A DNA stretch of 64,000 bases from Centrapalus pauciflorus (Eukaryota; Streptophyta; Magnoliopsida; Asterales; Asteraceae). The stretch lies in contig JAANYP010002036.1 of NCBI GenBank assembly GCA_020465985.1, forward strand, positions 679,580 through 743,579, written 5' to 3'. This document shows, piece after piece, positions 24,252 to 39,957 of this stretch (position 1 is the first letter of the stretch; each line of letters starts with the position of its first letter). Below the pieces are notes generated by a model. The model ran no database searches and was not told where the DNA came from. It worked only from the letters and a program-made list of their open reading frames with translations. Both the position numbers and the translations under genes were made by a program.

Positions 24252-25993
24252 AGAGGTACCGTCTGGCTGAAGACGTAAAACTTAGCGCTTCTTGGGAGGC
24301 AACCCAATGAACTTTGTGGGTGTGTTCAATAGAAACTCTCACGAGACTATAACTCGTCCACCCGGGCTACCAGGGGGTTTAAAGGCTTGTTGCACATGCT
24401 AAGTGCAATCGTGATCCCTACGAAAGTGAGGTTTAGTGTATATCTATGTTTATTTAGTTTAAGGTTCCAATTATTGTTATTTTAGTGCATTATAGTTTAT
24501 AGTTCTCAAATGCATATCATGTGTGATTTAAAAGAAAATATAGGTGCAGTAGGGAATTAAGTTGGGGATGTTTGCTCTCACCCCAATTACCAATGCTTAA
24601 AATGATTTAACTCACCTTTTAAGTAAATCATGATATGAATCGCTCATATGCATTTTAGTTTATTGCATTTAATTAGCTTGCATCATTATAATTTGTCAAT
24701 TTAATTAATAGTATTCTCATGACTTTTAAGTATTATAACGAGAATTGGTAGATAATTAAGTTGGGGATGTTATTCCACCCCAACTGCGGCTTCAAACGAC
24801 TATCTCGCTATTTATTTAACTATGTCATGAAAATAAATACATTCATTTTTTAGGCATGATTTTACATTATTCGTACACTCATCCACTTGAATCTCAGTCT
24901 AATCTATATTGCTATTGGGACAGTATAGTCCAAAGTTGAAGAGGATGATTGACTTGCAAGGAGATGTGGTTATATGAGTGGATGATTACATTGCGGAAGT
25001 ATAAGGCGATCAACCCTTTGATTTTGCATTCAATGATCAGGTCCCTTCGTTCCTTTTGTTATGTTTTAAATAGTAGTGTGCGAGTGTGCTTGCATTTAAA
25101 TTAGTTTAGTTTTTCATGATTTTTAATTTTTAGTTTTTATTTTACATTAGTGTGTTCACCCTTGAACAATAGTGTTTTGATTAATCAACTAAAAGTAATA
25201 ATGCACTGATCTTATCTCCCTAACTTATTTTGGTTTGAGCAAGTAACTTAAAATGATGATTCTAGTTAGGAAATAGATTAATACCAAGTGATATCAGTGA
25301 TGATCAAGTTAATTTAAAAATTATTAAAAAGAGTCATAACAAATGTGCATGCATGAGATTAATAAAAGAATTTGAGTATGTTACACTCGTGTGTGGTTTT
25401 AAAGAATAAAACACTTTATCAAAACCAACATTTCAAAAGACATCGATACACATAAGCAATAAGGGGGAGTGTTGCAAGTAAATCCGTGAGGCGTAGGTGC
25501 TTAAACTGTAAGGGGTGGCCTAACGAGTTTGGAAAAGAAGTCTGAGGGGTATTCTATACCTAATCCCTAAAGCCAACTGGTTTGGGAGCGGTTGACCAAT
25601 TTTCCGTTACATGGACTCGTTAGAAAAGTCATGTTCAAACCCTTAATAAAATAACTCGTAAGTGTGCTAAATGAAATTATCAAATGATAAGTGAGTTCAT
25701 TATAAACGTCAAAACCGGTAAAATTGCATGCATGTAACCTTGAGCAAAAATAGGTGGTTTATGGTGAGGAATGTTTGGGAGGTAAAGTGTTGATAGCGGT
25801 TTTAACACAGTGTAACGGAAATGAATTTTTAGTTATGATCATGCATGGACGTTTAGTATGAAGGCTGTTACTAATTTGATAAATTAATTAGAGAGTCACT
25901 GATTTATCATACGCATGGTAAAAGAAATCTTGAACATTAAAGTCTGATTTAGTTTTCTTGCTCGGGACGATCAAGGTTTAAGTTGGGGATGTT
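24252..25993 (+). other. Non-coding interior of the Athila-like element
   Basis: No frame of note. TTAAGTTGGGGATGTT-type words occur three times (near 24557, 24755 and 25979), the last immediately before the 3' LTR where the polypurine tract should be. Confidence 0.7.
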
Positions 25994-27282
25994 TGATCGG
26001 ATCATTTTATACCGACTTTAATGTGTTTAAATGATATTATTTTATGTATAAAGTATTGGTATAATGCTACATTTAATTGTTTTTATCAATTGAAGGGTTA
26101 AATCTTAAAAGGAGTTAAAATGAGTAAATTGTGCATTGGAATGTTCTACTATTGATAAAACTCATTACGCATGTAGGTAATCCTCTCAAGTAAAAGTCTG
26201 GCAGATTTGAGCGCAATCGGAGAAGATTTATAGAAAGCCAAGCGCAGACTGGGGCGCAGCCCTGCTCCCCAACCGAGTGCTCAACAGAATGATTTATTCT
26301 GCCAAAATACGCGATTTTAGACCCAAGCGCAGGGCGGGGCGCAGGCCTGCGCCCACGGCTGCGCCCAACCCATAAAATATTAATTTCGTGATTTTTAGGG
26401 TTTTTCAGAGCTGCCTATATATATGACAAGCTTCCAGACGAAAAAACACATATTTTGAGGAGAAATTGAAGAGAAAAGAGGAAGAAAAGTCCAGATTCAT
26501 CCATCGCGATGTAGTCTGCGCGAAACCAACGGCGAAGGGTTGGGGGTTTGGTTCCTTTTACGCTCCATCTTTCCCCCATCAATCCAACAACTACGAAGCA
26601 TGTTCCTGACAAGTTCAATGTTTCGTACGCGTTGCTTGATGATCATATCATTATCGTTCAAGGGTTTGTTTGTTAGCTAAGTATTTATGTTTTCGTTGAT
26701 TTATTATTGTAACGAACGATATGTTTTATTTAGTTTTCTGTGTGATTATTATTTAAATATATTGTTCCGTTCGTTTCTATTTCTATCTTTATCGTAAGAC
26801 GCGTCGTAGCCGTGTTACATGCCGTGCCGAGCTCATTAGATTAGGAGTTAAGACGGACTGTGAACATGACACGATTCGTGCCCAAAATACGGATTGCGAT
26901 AGATGTGATTGTCATAACTATGTCTATGTGGTTAGGTTACAAAGATAATTAAACGGTATTATAAATAATTAAGTTATTAGCAACCCTAGGTCGATAATCC
27001 ATAATTCCACCCAACCCCTAAATCCAAAGTCGTTGGTGTTCTTACTCCGTTCTTTAAGTTTTCGTAACAAAGCTATAATTAATTTTTCAAAGTTCCTCTC
27101 AATCGCTTACTTCCTTCAATTAGTTTAATAATTAGCTTTTATTATTAGTCAATAACTATCGTATAATAATACTGATAACCACATGCTCCCTGAGGAGACG
27201 ATCCCACTTACCCTAGCTATAAGTTAAGGTGATTGGTGTTTTTATAAATTATTTTTGAACGCTTTACGACGAGCGGATGTCA
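25994..27282 (+). repeat. 3' LTR of the Athila-like element
   Basis: It is 1289 bp, followed by the TACGA target duplication. Confidence 0.92.
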
Positions 27283-27287
27283 TACGA

Positions 27288-27854
27288 CTAATTAAATAAT
27301 TTGTCGTAATAATTTATACATAAATTAATTATAATAAGATATACTAAATATCATTAGTATTAAAATTTTGAACATTAATTTTTGAATTTTAATTAAGTTT
27401 ACATAGTTTTAAGTAGACAAATTTATTAAAGTTATCTGTGTAATATACGGATTAATATACTAGTAGCTTAATAAACTAGTAAAATAAGGTATTAAGTTAA
27501 TTTCCTATTAAAAAAAAGGTAATTAATGTGAAAACTAAAACTTAATTTATAGACGTACACCTATAATAATAGAAACATACAACACTAACGAAATTAAATT
27601 TGGCCAAAATTGGTAATATATGAAAATTATTATTTTATTTTTACTTGACACAAATTCTCTTTTTTGCTTTTATGCATCTTCATGTAACCTTGTAACGATT
27701 AAAGAAAAGGGCACCATTTTAAATTTTTAATTAAAATCCCATATAATGATAATATTAAATATTTAATGACTCAAATTACTTTTTATATATATCTCGAAAT
27801 TAATTTTATCCTATAATCACTAGATCGAGTCTAAACTCTAAAGTAATCTATCTA
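27288..27854. other. 3' flank of BSP3
   Basis: It carries AATTTGGCCAAAAT (near 27598), a TTTATGCATCTTCATGTA word and GGGCACCATTTTAAA. The same order occurs behind BSP4 (36480-36660) and BSP5 (40886-41095), showing that the duplication unit included the 3' flank. Confidence 0.6.
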
Positions 27855-28556
27855 TCATGATTGTCCATATTTAGCCTTGTAGTCATGCCACAGTTGATCC
27901 ACAGGCTTCCCGGTCAAGTCTTCAAAATACTTAACGTCGTAAGTATACCTCATCTTCTTGTTAAGCAGGGCCACGAACCCGGGGGTTATCCCATTGCAAT
28001 ACTCCAGAAATCGAGCGGTAATGCTGTACCCTTGATCCCACCTATAGCCTTGGCCGGGCATTACAAAGTCAGACCGAGTGTAGTTCGCTATTAATCTCGT
28101 ATAATCTGCGATCCCTTCAATTAACGGAGAAGGCGTAGCACCCTCGCCATCCCATTGAAAGACATGGGTCATTTCATGGTAAAAAAGGCCTGTGAAATCA
28201 TGTTTCAAGTCCCCTTGGTCCCCTCCTTGTAAATAAATGGAACTAACATTAATCTTGTTATTTCCCCATGTGGTTGCTTCCGCTCCATGATCATACTTCA
28301 CGATGTAAACCTCCACAGAATCAACAAGCTTTCGATCAGATTCGTTGTATTGTTGGAAGGCAGTGGACCATATGAATTCGTTTATAGTGCACATTATTTG
28401 CTTTGTATAGGGAATTCCGATTACGTTTTCGAAACGGATGCCACCGGGAGTTTCGGGGACTAGGTTTGAAACCTGGTATTCCACAGCGGAGATACCATGG
28501 AAATTAGATAATGACAATGTTAGAAGAGTATACAGATAAAAGAAATGAGAAGCCAT
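27855..28556 (-). CDS. Basic secretory protein (BSP/PR-17 family), copy 3
   Basis: The 233-residue protein has a signal peptide (about 1-24, ending ISA before VEY). The zinc motif is intact, HEMTH at 127-131 in HEMTHVFQWDGEG, followed by EGIADY (147-152). WDQGYSITARFLEYC (173-187) and the C-terminal DQLWHDYKAKYGQS match the family. Sequons lie at NVS and NYT. It is a single exon with no lesion, so it is probably a functional secreted metallopeptidase-like defence protein. Together with copies 4 and 5 it forms the younger part of the array, as these share flanking sequence. Confidence 0.93.
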   Translation of the reverse strand: MASHFFYLYTLLTLSLSNFHGISAVEYQVSNLVPETPGGIRFENVIGIPYTKQIMCTINEFIWSTAFQQYNESDRKLVDSVEVYIVKYDHGAEATTWGNNKINVSSIYLQGGDQGDLKHDFTGLFYHEMTHVFQWDGEGATPSPLIEGIADYTRLIANYTRSDFVMPGQGYRWDQGYSITARFLEYCNGITPGFVALLNKKMRYTYDVKYFEDLTGKPVDQLWHDYKAKYGQS

Positions 28557-28610
28557 GGATCAACTACAGATCACTGACTCCTGCAGGTGTCTCGTGAATG
28601 CAATACAGTT

Positions 28611-28619
28611 TATATATAT
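28611..28619 (-). promoter_or_regulatory. TATA box and shared promoter word of BSP3
   Basis: TATATATAT lies about 55-63 bp upstream of the start. Just beyond it is GACACACATTAATTACC, also found with CATGCATTAATTACCC wording upstream of BSP4 (about 37446-37473) and BSP5 (about 43208-43229). Confidence 0.55.
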
Positions 28620-29482
28620 TGACACACATTAATTACCAAAATATATACCCTTCAAAAATAGGGGACATATTAAACACAAATTAATTACCCTTCAAAAATA
28701 GATGATTTAAAAAGGAAGTCCATTGATTACAGTTTGAAAGTTATTTAAGGAATGTTTGGTTTTGATTATAAGAGGTTATACTAAGTAATATATTTTAAAT
28801 GTTTGAATTGCCTTGAGTAATAATTAATTATACGCATTTATGTTTTGTGTTACCCAATGTATATTTAGTAAACAATTTAGTTACATCGAAAACAAAAAGT
28901 TATTGAATATGTGTTCAAATCAATTGTTTTTAATTCTTTTTCACAAAAAAGAAGAATTTTCAGTTTTGAAGTGTTAGTATATTGTGTGTAAAGATGACAT
29001 TACTACTACATCATGGTTGATTTCACAAAACACTTGAGGGTAACACCGATGAGCACAACTGAACAGATACAATTAAACTATTGAATAAACAATATTGGAT
29101 ATTGTTTATGACACGAAATGATCATTGAGATTAAATTAATGGATGATTAATTATATCTCAAAGTACGGGGACTAAAGTGCAATATTAGATATTGTAATAA
29201 TTTAATTGTCATTGGATGATAATTAAATTATTAATTATCTAGTCTTTTATTTATTATTTGATATTAAATAAAAGATGCATTTATTTAAATTAATATTATC
29301 ATCTATTATTGGATAATTGGATGGATAATTATAAACAAATAATTAGAGATAATTATAAATAATTATCTACTCATTTATATATTATTATTAGATAATATAT
29401 ATATATAATAAATGTTATTTAATAGATATATAATTATGGAGATAATTATATATGTTTAATAATAACGATAATTATTAAGATA
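28620..29482. other. AT-rich upstream region of BSP3
   Basis: Nothing is recognised beyond the promoter-proximal similarity to BSP4. Confidence 0.45.
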
Positions 29483-29491
29483 TATATTATA

Positions 29492-31002
29492 GAGTTAATT
29501 ACAAAAATGATCCCTGAACTTTCAATTTTGCAAAAACAGTCCTTATTTTCATAGTTTGTTTACAATTTTGGTCCCTCAACCTATTAACTTTTCTAATATG
29601 ACCAAATTACCCTTATTTTGATGCAAACTATAGGGACCATTTCTATAATTAGTTTTTAACTATTTTTAATCTTAATTAAAGAAATTATTTTTTAGTGTTA
29701 CTTAAATTTTATAAACTATAAAAAATAGAAAAAACTTATTTAATTATTTATGTTGGTTCATAAATGATTAGATATTTTTAGTCTTAATTAATTTTAATAT
29801 ACTACAATCAAAGTATAAACCAATCAAAATTTAAAATCGAAAATGTCATTTATGTTTAGAAATTATTTTTTAAAGGTTTCATAAATAAGAATTTTTTTCT
29901 TTATAATTATTTATACTGGTTCATACATTTATAATAAAAAATATTTATGTTGATCACCATAAAGACCATTTATGTAATTGACTCTACTTTAATTTTAGTG
30001 TTAATTAACTTTAATAAATTATTAAAAAAATTGGTTATGAGCTAACAGTTTAATTAAAGTTATAAAATATTAAAGAACATAAATAAATAAAAATTCAACG
30101 TTTAATTTGACCGAGTTAAAAAAACTTCTAAATGGTCTAAGACAATCAAATTTTTTTATTTACCGTATCAATTATTTTATCGTTTTAATTTTTAATTACA
30201 CCAAAAACGATTTAAAATTTTAGGTCCATATAACATCTTTGAGATTCTTGATTAACAACTTTTATCATCAAACTTTGGTTTGTCAGACCTTTACATAAAA
30301 ATCGAGAAATATAAATACGTTTTTATTTTTTTTCGTCTTTCAATTTGACTTTTCATTTAATTCGATTAAATTGACACCTTAAAAATTTAATCCATTTAGA
30401 TTTATCACTTTACCATTATCACCTTGCTTTGATATAAATGTGAACATATTATAAAATAGAATCTTGGCCGATTTTATTTAAGAAGAAAGTAAAATTTTGA
30501 CCAACAAATATATTTTTATTATAAATTTATGAACCAACATAAATAATTATAGAGTCAAATATTTTATAATATTTTATATACGAAACTTCTGGAAAATAGT
30601 TTCTAAACATAAATGATTTTTTCGATTATAATTTTTGATTGGTTTACACTTTAATTATAGTAAATTAAAATTAATTAAGACTAAAAATATCTAAATCATT
30701 AATGAACCAACATGAATAATTAAATAATTTTTTTTCTATTTTTTATAGTTTATTAAATTTTAAGTAACACTAAAAAATAATTTATTTAATTAAGATTAAA
30801 AAGAGTTAAAAACTAATTATAGAAATGGTCCCTATAGTTTGCCTAATAAGGGTAATTTGGTCATTTTAGAAAAGTTAATAGGTTGAGGGACCAAAATTGC
30901 AAACAAACTATGAAAATAATGACTATTTCTGCAAAATTGAAAGTTCAGGGACCAAATCCAAATTTTAGGACAAACCACAGGGACCATTTTTGTAATTAAC
31001 TC
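29492..31002. mobile_element. Foldback MULE, copy 2 (1511 bp)
   Basis: It is the same family as 19614-21130, with the perfect 9-bp duplication TATATTATA at 29483-29491 and 31003-31011. The left tip lacks a short segment (no TGGTTTGTCC block) relative to copy 1. Long inverted arms and no coding sequence. Confidence 0.9.
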
Positions 31003-31056
31003 TATATTATATTATTATATTAGAGTTTTAGTTAAAACTAAAACTCTTAATTAATA

Positions 31057-34032
<2,976 letters not shown>

Positions 34033-34109
<77 letters not shown>

Positions 34110-34110
34110 T

Positions 34111-34145
<35 letters not shown>
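34033..34145. repeat. (TA)n followed by (TG)n
   Basis: TA repeats to about 34123 with one TTTATT interruption, then about 11 TG units. Confidence 0.95.
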
Positions 34146-34520
34146 TCAAGTGAGTACCACCCATTATGCAGCGCACCAGAACGTACCAACCTTAAAAGTA
34201 ATTTTTTGAAATTTTTTTCATGAACATTTTTTGATTAACATTACACAGATCATATGTAAATTTCACGCATATCCGAACACGCTAAGTGCATGAAAACACG
34301 CATCACATAAATGCATGTTCAATACATTCAAATTTATGTAAGTGTGTGTTCACATTACTTTTTAGGAGCTAGGAGATGTGAATGCATGTGAAATTTACAT
34401 ATGATCTTCATAATGTCTTTTAAAACATGTTTATGAAAAAAAAAATTTAAAAAGTTTTTTTAAAGGTGACATCTTCTGGTGTGCTGTATAATGGGTGGGT
34501 ACTCTCTCGAACCATATTCT
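34144..34520. mobile_element. TA-embedded TIR element E4
   Basis: The left end is TGTTCAAGTGAGTACC and the right end the complement of GGTTCGAGAGAGTACC. The interior closely matches E5 (39958-40324), sharing CATGAAAACACGCA and AAGTGTGTGTTCACAT. Short TA repeats follow. Confidence 0.75.
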
Positions 34521-34531
34521 ATATATATATA

Positions 34532-35330
34532 TAGACACACACATGCGGCGATATATACATGGTATATATGTACATTGTGAGCCTACGTATTGTGTGACAC
34601 AAATCAAAATCCCAAACACAAAAGTCTTGTGTGTGTGGGGTTTTCGGCCGCAAAGAAACTTAGGCTTTGTTTAACCCGTTTCTCGTGTGCTTGATTGCAT
34701 ACTTGACGCCGCTCGACCGTGTCATCACCGGTGGATACCGAAAGCATCTCATTCGTGTATTCTTGTCATCGAATACAATGGTATGGATTTTTATAGCTTT
34801 CTCATTTACTTATCTTATGTATACTTGATGACCCATGTATGGAATTCGTGATTTTAAAAAGCTTCCGTTGTGCATTTAATGATATTAATGTTTATGTTTT
34901 TATGAAAAACGATACGAATTCCCAACAGTGGTATCAGAGTCACGTTAAGTAACATAATGATAGTATTATTCGTGTATTCATGTCCAACATTCTTAAAGTT
35001 TCGATTTTTATGATTAAAAGGGTTTAAACGATCGAAATCGATAATTAAAACGTTTAGGGTTTAATTCGTCTTGGAGAAAACCGACCAAAGGGTTTGGATA
35101 CCCCTTGGTGATTCTCGGCCAACCTTGGAGTTTCTTGGAACTCGGGATTTTGAAACGTTAGTTCGTTTTATTTAGTTGGTGTTTGATTGTTTAAAAGTGT
35201 TTAACTAATTAAAGTCGAAAAATTAAACGTTCCGGTTCGCGAAATCAAACCTAGAGATTTCGGCCATGGGATGAGATGATTAAATTATTTAGTTGGGTTC
35301 TGTTTGTTCTTCTCCAATAAATCATCTCAA
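34532..35330 (+). mobile_element. Remnant of an LTR retrotransposon 5' end
   Basis: A primer site TGGTATCAGAGT (34929-34940) follows an LTR-like 3' end (CCCAACA). The upstream stretch (about 34540-34927) would be LTR and the downstream part untranslated leader. The second LTR and coding region are missing; the piece is cut at 35330 by a Helitron-like end. Confidence 0.55.
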
Positions 35331-36691
35331 CGAGTTTTTTTGCCCGCGCTTTGCGGCGGATAAAAAACACTTAAAAAATGGTTTTATTATATGTATTCAA
35401 AAAATAAGCTAGATGTGTTTGTTTGATAAACTTTTAAGATATGAAATGAGTTTGACGTTTTATAGATATTGTTTATTTGATAAATGTTACCAAATTTAAG
35501 ACCTAACAAAAATATTCTTACAATTTAATCAAAAATATAGGTATAGGTATGAATATATATTACATTTATATTCTTGCAATTTAATCAAAATTGAAGACAT
35601 AACAAAAATTAACTTACAATAAATTAACTTATATTGTTACTTTGACAGTTAAATTATTAAAGTAAACTCAACCAGTAGGTTAAATTTATAAAATATTAAC
35701 TTAACGAATGTTATAATAAAAGTTATTATTTACGGTACTTATAATACCAATAATGTTTATATTCTTGACGACACTAAAAATTAACAAATCCACATTTATG
35801 TTGTTGTCAAAACAATTAATGATAATTGAGTATAGTCTTAATAATTAATATAATAAAATATTAGAATAAAAATTTATTTAACTAAAATAAAATAAAGTAA
35901 AAATATATTAAGTGTTTAAATGTATCATTTCGAATTAATATATTTTATAAAGAGATATAAAGAGAAATATAAAAAAAATGATAAGAAAATAGGTATAGGC
36001 CAAGTTTTGAACACATGACCAAATGGTCTTTATCAAGTTTGTTTACCATATCATCTACATCATTTTTTGTTAAAAATACATTGATAAGATATATATCATT
36101 ATTTAAGTTTTACTATTCATATGAATAGCTTGTGAATAGTACTATTTACTTTGTAAATGTTAGTACTTATAATTTATAATATCGGATCCTCTATAGAATC
36201 ATCAGCCACCACCATGAAAACTCATCTGAAAATTAAAAAACAAATAAAATCTCAATCAATATCAAAATTAAACACATCCATATATCTACGACACGGATTT
36301 CAAACAAGAAACATAACCTTCTATCTAAAGAAGCACTTCTACAAAAAAACGTTAATACCGAGGGACAAATTCCTCGATAAATGAATTTACCGACGGTTTG
36401 CCAAGTACAAGCTACGTATTAAAATTCAATTAAAGTTGATATAATAGAAACAGTACACTCAACATAATCGAAAAATAGTTAATTTGGCCAAAATAGTTTA
36501 TAAAATGTGTTATACGACTTGTAACTGACCCAATTTGTCTTTTTTGCTTTTATGTAATTTCATGTATATATCCTTGTAAAAAAGGGCATCAATTTTAATT
36601 AAAACTCCATTTAATGACTTTAATTAATTTATCATCCAAATAGTAAATCCAATATTAGTTATTTTCACTAAAGTCTAAAGTATTCTATGTA
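35331..36691. other. Helitron-like 3' end and AT-rich DNA
   Basis: On the minus strand a GC-rich hairpin (35343-35357) is followed by an A run and ACTCGTTGA, the same layout as at 7414, so a Helitron-like element probably extends rightward. Its other end was not found. The last 200 bp are the BSP4 3' flank. Confidence 0.4.
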
Positions 36692-37384
36692 TCATAATTG
36701 TCCATATTTAGCCTTGTAGTCCTGCCACAGTTGATTCACGGACTTTCCTGTTAAATCTTCAAAATAGTTAACGTCGTAAGTATGCCTCATCTTCTTGTTA
36801 AGTTGGGCCACGAACCCCGGAGTAACCCCGTCACAATACTCCAGAAATCGAGCCGTGAAATCATACCCTTGATCCCACCTATCCCCTTGGCCCGGTTTTG
36901 CAAAGCCAGGTTGCGCGTAGTTTGCTTTTAATTTCGTAAATTCTGCGATCCCTTCAATTAAGGGCGTAGGCGTAGTACCTTCGCCGTCCCATTGAAAGAC
37001 ATGGGTCATTTCATGGTATAAAACACCTGTAAAATCCTTTTTCAAGTCCCCTTGGAAATCATCTAAATATTCGGAGCTAACATTAATCTTGTTATTTCAC
37101 CAAGTGGTTGCTTCCGCTTCATCGTGCTTGACGATGTAAACCTCCACAGAATCAACAAGCTTTCGGTCGGAAGCGTCATTTTGTTGGAAGATGGTGAACC
37201 ATATGAATTCGTTTATCGTGCCCATTATTTGCTTTGTGTAGGGAATTCCAATTTCGTTGTCGAACCGGGTGCCGCCAGGAGTGTAGGGGACTAGGTTCGA
37301 AACCTGGTAATCCATGGCGGTGATACTATGGTAAGATAATGACAAGGTTAGGAGGGTACACAGATAAAAGAAATGGGAAGCCAT
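36692..37384 (-). pseudogene. Basic secretory protein copy 4, one in-frame stop
   Basis: The frame is full length (231 codons) and otherwise intact, but codon 97 is TGA (37094-37096) where the paralogs have GGA in TTWGNNKINVSS. The first part keeps the signal peptide (MASHFFYLCTLL ... ITA). The second keeps HEMTHVFQWDGEG, EGIAEF, WDQGYDFTARFLEYC and the normal C-terminus. No frameshift was seen. A single base change therefore separates it from a coding gene, so this is either a recent null, an allele-specific stop or a sequencing error. Promoter wording matches BSP3. Confidence 0.9.
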
Positions 37385-37433
37385 TGATCATCTACAGAGT
37401 CCTCCAGGTAATAATTCAATATTTGTATTATCA

Positions 37434-37445
37434 TATATATATATA
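37434..37445 (-). promoter_or_regulatory. TATA box of BSP4
   Basis: TATATATATATA lies about 50-61 bp upstream of the start, next to CATGCATG and TTAATTACCC words shared with BSP3 and BSP5. Confidence 0.5.
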
Positions 37446-37473
37446 GACACACATGCATGCATTAATTACCCAA

Positions 37474-37967
37474 ATATTAACTGAAATTTAATTATGTAAA
37501 TTCAATTGATGCACAAATATTTCCTATATATCTGTATATTGTTGATTTTCTAAATATGTCAATGGATTTTATAAATCTTGCTAGAATCTTATAATCTTTT
37601 TATATTATAGATTACAAATATTGTATTGATAAATTGTAATTTGCTACCTATGACATCTCTTTATATATAATTTTTTGAACAAAAATATAATATATAAAAT
37701 TTATTTCTTTTGTTTGTTTATAACAAACAAACCAGAAAATGACTTGTTGTAAAACAAATAAATTATTTTTCTTTCTCTAGATCAATTTTATTTCTCTGCA
37801 ATTCCATTCTTTATTGTTATTTATCTGTAATTATATTCTTTGTACCAAATGGACCCTAAATAGAGGAGGGTTCAATAGTAGAGAATCATGAAGAGGGAAC
37901 CGGAACCATTAGATATAATGTATTTGAAACTCCTCAAAATTAAAATCAATTTTTTTAGGATATGTGC
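37474..37967. other. AT-rich upstream region of BSP4
   Basis: Nothing is recognised. Confidence 0.45.
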
Positions 37968-37975
37968 ACTTGATA

Positions 37976-39021
37976 TAGTGGCGAACAAAAGATATTAGGT
38001 TATCGGTTGTACAATTTCAGTCATCCTACCGGCTTGATAATTTAAGTAACTAGATTGATCATGTCGAACCTATAAACGAGAGTAAATAACTTAGAATAGC
38101 ACAAACCAAAGTGGATATCAAATAAACAAAAAGATTTTACATAGAATTGCAATTAATTAAACAACTTAATTAAGTTAATAAATAAGAAGTTATGTTGTAC
38201 ACTCATACAATCTCATATTTGTGATGTTTTATTTTTTGGAATCAATCAACTACCGTTCAATTGCACAGATCATGTACAGCATTCAAAAACTCATCTCATA
38301 TTTGATTACGTAAATCTAACTTGATCAACTTCATTTTGGAAAGCATCTATCAACTGTTGCAAAAGTTAACTTCAATCATTGATGAAGATAATCATAAGAA
38401 CGATTTGTTCATGTTTTCACCATCAATCTAAAGAGATCGATAGTATGATTCAAGTATTCCACATATATAAAGATTAAATAGACTAAATATTAAAATTTCT
38501 AACTATTCATTCAACAACAATTAAGATTCAACTACTTTGAGTGAACTTTCAACAAATCTCTAACCTAAAGAGACAAGAGTTAACTTTCAACAAATTACAA
38601 ATCTACAATCAATTAATCAAATTTATAAGCATTCAACAATCAAGTAAAAAGTAAGTCATAAAATTTCTAATTTCATGTTTTCAACAACCAGGAATAACTC
38701 TTAAATGTTTTTTGGACTTTAATAAATATTAAGTTTTTCTGTTTTGTCAAACGATTGAGTTTTAAGATTGTGTTTATTTTTATCTTTTACTTATTTACGC
38801 ATTCAACTTATAAATTATTTGTTTTGATTTGAGGTTATAAAATTTTATAATTAAGTTGTACACTTACAAAAATTAAAATTGAATAGTATTGGTTGCACAC
38901 TTACAAAATCATCGGTTGCATGATAAAAGCTTTAAAAAAATTTACATTACGTAACGAGATTATTGAGAAGGAGACTTGTGGCACACATGTCATCTCGTGC
39001 AACAGCTTGGGTCCGCCCCTG
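37976..39021. mobile_element. Non-autonomous hAT element (1046 bp)
   Basis: Ends TAGTGGCGAACA and GGTCCGCCCCTG are imperfect inverted repeats. Flanking octamers ACTTGATA (37968-37975) and ATTTGATA (39022-39029) differ at one base. No transposase frame is present. Confidence 0.65.
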
Positions 39022-39071
39022 ATTTGATACACTTTCAAAAATAAAAATCACACCTCTCAATGTAGCACATG

Positions 39072-39467
39072 CAGGGGCGGACCTAGTGATGAATAATGGG
39101 TGTCACTCGACACCGATAAATTTTTAAAATACTGAGATACATATGTATCAAAAACTTAAGTGACACCTAGGATTTTTTTTTAGTGACACCTACAAAGGCA
39201 ACAATTGTAAAACTTTAAGACTTCAATAGATGAAGACTCGAAGGCAACAATTGTAAAATTTTAATACTTACGATACTTATTGTTTTTAAGTTTAATGTTA
39301 TTGTACTATGAACTTTTTTAAGTAGAAAAATCTTGTTATTTGTAAATTTTGTATTGGCAATCCGTTTCGGTGACCCGATTTATATTAGAAAATATTTTGA
39401 AAATCTAAGTATTAAACTTACTCTAAAAAAGTGACACCTATAACAAAAATTCATGGATCCGTCGCTG
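39072..39467. mobile_element. Non-autonomous hAT element (396 bp)
   Basis: It begins CAGGGGCGGACC and ends GGATCCGTCGCTG. The 8-bp target duplication AGCACATG is perfect (39064-39071, 39468-39475). GTGACACCTA-like words recur inside. Confidence 0.85.
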
Positions 39468-39475
39468 AGCACATG

Positions 39476-39957
39476 CTCAATATTTTCGTGCATGAAATGA
39501 CTGCACAATGAAAAAAATAAATATTCAAATATGTATACAATTGAACATCGAAAGTATAGAGATTATACGTTCGAGATCGAGAATTTAAAGTTCAAATAAT
39601 TAAACATGATCGATACGGTTAATTTTTTAAACTATTATGATTATTTCAATCTTACGATTAATGAATATTCGATAATATAATTGCCCATTGTTGAATCTTT
39701 GTTCAATACATGATGCTTTTCTATTGAATAACATATTTTACGTCCCCAAACTAATATCGGGTACGATGACTTAAATTTTAAAAATAATTTAATTTGTAAC
39801 AACATCGTTACTAATACTTTTTAAAACATTTAAAAAAGTATCATAAACTAAATACTTTCATAGAAATATATTTGCAATTTTTATAATTCAGTTTTAAGTG
39901 GAGCTAGTTATCGAATCATTCGTTTGATTTTAGGCTATATATATATATATATATATA
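39476..39957. other. AT-rich intergenic DNA
   Basis: Nothing is recognised before the short TA tract near 39936-39957. Confidence 0.45.

Larger units (their letters stand above)
21302..27282 (+). mobile_element. Athila-like LTR element without pol (LARD-type), 5981 bp
   Basis: It is flanked by the perfect 5-bp duplication TACGA (21297-21301, 27283-27287). LTRs begin TGATCGG and end GATGTCA. The primer site TGGCGCCGTTGCCGGGGA (23399-23416) is of the type seen in Athila/Tat elements, as is the leader/3' wording CTTCTTGGGAGGCAACCC (24289-24306). One gag-like frame exists and no protease, RT or integrase. An extra partial LTR lies between the 5' LTR and the primer site. LTRs differ at about 3 substitutions and one indel by eye, so insertion was recent. 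Confidence 0.9.

Noticed and set aside
21723..26618. Identical 67-codon minus-strand frames at 21723-21926 and 26415-26618
   Set aside because: They are duplicated because they lie in the two LTRs; no homology or selection is apparent.
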